Origin: Opitutaceae bacterium
GTDB taxonomy: Bacteria > Verrucomicrobiota > Verrucomicrobiia > Opitutales > Opitutaceae
DNA length: 7,962 nucleotides
Direction of reading: 5' to 3'
Assembly (NCBI GenBank): GCA_029979145.1
Contig: JAPOIC010000086.1
Span: forward strand, 1 to 7,962
The first letter of the stretch is position 1. Every line of letters begins with the position of its first letter. The translations under genes and the position numbers were made by a program. Below are positions 5,704-7,962 of this stretch, piece after piece. Under the pieces are notes generated by a model. The model was not told the origin of the DNA. It made no database searches and saw only the letters and a program-made list of their open reading frames with translations.

Positions 5704-7060
5704 GCACCGTCGCGCCGGCGCCGGTGCGCGTCTGCAGAATTTCCAATTCGCCGCCGAAACGCGCCGCGTAGGCCTTCGCCACCGTTTGCGCCTGCTCGTC
5801 GCCGAACGCCGCATCCGTCAGCGCCATCGCCGCGCCACCGAAGCCGCCTCCGGTCAGGCGCGCGCCAAACACGCCGGGCAGCGCCGTCAGCGTGTCGACG
5901 AGGAAATCCAGCTCAGGCGTGCTGTTCTCGAACAAATGCTGCGAGCTGCGGTGCGACGCCGTCAACAACTTGCCCGTCGCCACCAAATCGCCCTCCGCCA
6001 GCGTCGCGCGGGTCGCCGCCACCCGGACGATTTCTTCCACGATATGCCGCGCCCGCCGCGCCTCCACCAGGGGCAATGAGTCGATCCGCGCCGTGAGATC
6101 ATCTGGCGACAAGTCCACAAGTTGCTCCACGCCGAGCAACCGCGCCGCCGCCATGCACTCCCGATGCCGCGCCGCATACAGGCCGTCCACGAGCGCGTGC
6201 TTGGTGTGCGTGTTGAAAATCCAAAACCGAGCCTGCGCCGGCATCGGCACCGTCGCGAACTCCGGTCCGCGACAATCGATGAACACCAGGTGATCCTTGC
6301 GGCCGAAACCCGACACGCCTTGGTCGAGAATGCCGCAGGGCACACCGACAAAATGATTTTCCGCGTGCCGCCCGATCTTCACCACGGTTTCCCGTTCCGG
6401 GTGTTGGCCGGTCACTTCGAGAAATGCCAAGGCCGAGGCCAGCTCGATCGCCGCGCTGCTGCTGAGCCCCGCGCCCGTCGGCAGGTCGGAAACCGCCAGG
6501 TAATCAAATCCCGCCGGTGTCTGCAGACCAAACTCCGGCAGCGCCGCCAGCACGCCCAAGGGATAGTTGGTCCACGCCGCCTCTCCGGCTTGCGGCGCCA
6601 CCCGGTCGGCGCTCGTCTCGACCACGCCCTCCGTCAGCTCACTCGCAAACCGCCGCTGACCGTCATCGCGCGGCGCCAGCCCTACCCACACGCCGCGATC
6701 GATCGCCGCGCCCAGCACGGTGCCGCCGTTGTAGTCGGTGTGATTGCCGATGAACTCAATGCGTCCCGGCGCGCGGGTGATCACCGTCGGTCCGCGACCA
6801 AAGACGGCATGAAATCGGGTCAACAGGCGTTCGCGCGGGGAAGGTTCGGGACGGGACATGGCGAGAGATTCGGGGGACTCGCCTTGCCGGCCCTTCACGA
6901 GGACTTCGAGCAAATAATGCATCGCTTCCTCGCGGGTCACGCCGCGCTCCGCGGACAACTGCGTCGCGCGCTTCTGCAATTGCGCCGCCATCACCGCCGC
7001 GGCCGCGGGTTCGGCACCCAAGCGTTCGCACAGTCGCGTGAGTTGCTCAATTTCGTTCAC
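5690..7060 (-). CDS. galK: Galactokinase (GHMP kinase) with N-terminal extension
   Basis: This cytoplasmic GHMP kinase should phosphorylate galactose to galactose 1-phosphate for the Leloir pathway. In the 456-residue product the family motifs are RAPGRIEFIGNHTDYNGG (96-113), PTGAGLSSSAA (194-204, ATP-binding loop), CGILDQ (242-247) with the catalytic Asp, KHALVDGLYAARHREC (287-302), TPELDFLV (381-388) and GGGFGG (404-409). The first 67 residues precede the normal galactokinase N-terminus and look helical. The GTG start at 7060 has GGAGGT six bases upstream and overlaps the ygfZ stop as GTGA, so this start is well supported. An internal ATG at 6859 (residue 68) lacks a ribosome site. The signature reads ExxGNHTDY instead of the usual NxxGEHTDY, so the true sugar may differ. 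No other gal gene is present. Confidence 0.92.
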   Translation of the reverse strand: MNEIEQLTRLCERLGAEPAAAAVMAAQLQKRATQLSAERGVTREEAMHYLLEVLVKGRQGESPESLAMSRPEPSPRERLLTRFHAVFGRGPTVITRAPGRIEFIGNHTDYNGGTVLGAAIDRGVWVGLAPRDDGQRRFASELTEGVVETSADRVAPQAGEAAWTNYPLGVLAALPEFGLQTPAGFDYLAVSDLPTGAGLSSSAAIELASALAFLEVTGQHPERETVVKIGRHAENHFVGVPCGILDQGVSGFGRKDHLVFIDCRGPEFATVPMPAQARFWIFNTHTKHALVDGLYAARHRECMAAARLLGVEQLVDLSPDDLTARIDSLPLVEARRARHIVEEIVRVAATRATLAEGDLVATGKLLTASHRSSQHLFENSTPELDFLVDTLTALPGVFGARLTGGGFGGAAMALTDAAFGDEQAQTVAKAYAARFGGELEILQTRTGAGATVLSVD

Positions 7061-7938
7061 GCCGGCACCTCCACCGTGACCGCCGGCTCTCCGCCCGCAC
7101 TCACCGCGAGCCGCCGGTCTTCCGGCAAATGCAGCAACATCACCAGCGCCAAGCCCTGCCAGCCGCTTTCGGTCGCGACCACGGATCGAATCTTCGCGAC
7201 CGCGCGTTCACCAGCAAACAACGTCGCCGGCACGGCAGGCGGTGCTCCGCTTCCGCTTATCGGCAAAAGCTGACGCCGCACCTGGCCCATCGCTTGGAGG
7301 CGCGCCATGACTTCTTGGCCGAGGTAGCAGCCTTTCGAAAATGATATGGCGTCGCGCTCGAGGCCGCCTTCCTGCGGCAGCTCGCCCGGGCCGATGTCAC
7401 GCGGCACGGCAGGAATTCCCGCCGCGACGCGTCGCTCCTCCATCGTCTCGGTCGATATCGCAAGGGCGGGATCGAGTCCGGCCACGACTTCGGCCACCAC
7501 CGCGCGCGGCGCCACCCATTCCCAATGCGACGCCCCACCACGACGTCCGCGAAAATGAAAACCTTCCGGCAACGCCGCCCGCACTTCGTCCGCCGTCGCG
7601 TCGGTGAACCAAGTCACCCCCGCCCAATCCGACGTTTCGTCGGTGATCGCGACGTCGTCGGCGATGAGGAAGGATTCCAGATGCGCCTCAATCGCTGCCG
7701 CCGGCGACGCATAACTCCCGATGAAAAACGTCTCATCCTCCGCGCGGAGCACAAAGGCATCACCCTGCACGCGGCCCTTGTGATTGAGCCAAAGTCCGTA
7801 AACGGCCCCACGTTGGATTAGATTCTTTAAATCGTTAGTCAGCTGACCTTGCAGAAATGTTAAGGAGTCTGGTCCCGTAACCCGCAGCCACGACGCAGGT
7901 TGCCAAAGAAAATGCCCGCTTAAGGTGAAATTTGGCAC
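7057..7938 (-). CDS. ygfZ: YgfZ/GcvT-domain folate-binding protein
   Basis: YgfZ (mitochondrial IBA57 family) is a folate-dependent protein that helps assemble or repair certain 4Fe-4S proteins; its fold is that of the glycine-cleavage T protein. The 293-residue product shows WLRVTGPDSLTFLQGQLTNDL (17-37), NHKGRVQGDAFVL (52-64), the RRVAAGIPAVPRDIGPGELPQE segment (169-190) and the diagnostic KGCYLGQE (202-209) with the conserved cysteine at 204, followed by a small C-terminal barrel. The GTG at 7938 is the first possible start after an in-frame TAA three codons upstream. Only a weak GGA lies about 10 bases before it. Its stop overlaps the galK start by 4 bases, so the two are almost certainly co-transcribed and translationally coupled. 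Its promoter lies mostly beyond the window. Confidence 0.96.
   Translation of the reverse strand: MPNFTLSGHFLWQPASWLRVTGPDSLTFLQGQLTNDLKNLIQRGAVYGLWLNHKGRVQGDAFVLRAEDETFFIGSYASPAAAIEAHLESFLIADDVAITDETSDWAGVTWFTDATADEVRAALPEGFHFRGRRGGASHWEWVAPRAVVAEVVAGLDPALAISTETMEERRVAAGIPAVPRDIGPGELPQEGGLERDAISFSKGCYLGQEVMARLQAMGQVRRQLLPISGSGAPPAVPATLFAGERAVAKIRSVVATESGWQGLALVMLLHLPEDRRLAVSAGGEPAVTVEVPA
7067..7072 (-). promoter_or_regulatory. Ribosome binding site of galK inside the ygfZ 3' end
   Basis: Read on the minus strand, these bases are GGAGGT, a near-consensus Shine-Dalgarno sequence 6 bases before the GTG at 7060. It lies within the last codons of ygfZ. It decides the galK start in favour of the long form with the 67-residue extension and is the strongest ribosome site in the window. 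Confidence 0.85.
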
Positions 7939-7962
7939 AGATTTTTATTCCAATGGTTACAA

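Noticed and set aside
6857..6859. Internal ATG as the galK start
   Set aside because: It would give a normal-length galactokinase but has no ribosome site, whereas GTG 7060 has GGAGGT at ideal spacing and overlaps ygfZ.
6122..7273. Open frame antisense to galK and ygfZ (about 383 codons)
   Set aside because: Arg/His/Ala-rich shadow crossing the galK/ygfZ junction; both opposite-strand genes are clearly real.
7838..7847. Perfect palindrome GTCAGCTGAC in ygfZ
   Set aside because: Ten-base palindromes are expected several times by chance in 8 kb, and this one is inside conserved codons of the Gln-Leu-Thr-Asn-Asp motif.

Overview
The window is a densely packed, GC-rich bacterial chromosomal segment with eight complete protein genes and no intergenic gap over 100 bases. 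I saw no rRNA, tRNA, CRISPR array, insertion sequence, phage gene or attachment site. The style fits Verrucomicrobiota, most likely Opitutaceae: strong G/C preference at third codon positions, a HEAT-plus-SirB1 protein, a divergent PRPP synthetase-like protein and a prepilin peptidase with an unusual cysteine pattern. This assignment is from memory of family style, not a database match.

Layout. On the minus strand, 16-900 encodes a LysR-type regulator. It is divided from a plus-strand block by a short AT-rich divergent region (901-965), which also holds a possible 11-codon leader ORF (890-925, minus). The plus block runs yggS (966-1664, PLP homeostasis), a SirB1/transglutaminase-like protein (1729-2595), aroE (2683-3576, shikimate dehydrogenase), a prepilin peptidase (3581-4501) and a PRPP synthetase-like protein (4501-5703). 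The last three are 4 bases apart or overlap by 1 base and are probably co-transcribed. The prs-like gene converges on, and overlaps by 14 bases, a minus-strand pair reading ygfZ (7938-7057) then galK (7060-5690). These two overlap by 4 bases (GTGA).

How the genes relate. Most are unrelated housekeeping functions: vitamin B6 homeostasis, chorismate synthesis, pilin or pseudopilin maturation, phosphoribosyl metabolism, galactose phosphorylation and Fe-S protein upkeep. The block looks like a growth-linked operon, not a dedicated pathway. I found no convincing new multi-gene system. The points most worth a second look are a 67-residue N-terminal extension on a galactokinase with a changed sugar-site motif, a divergent PRPP synthetase with an insertion and a C-terminal tail, a rearranged cysteine motif in the prepilin peptidase, a leader ORF overlapping the lysR start, and near absence of Shine-Dalgarno sequences in front of the genes.
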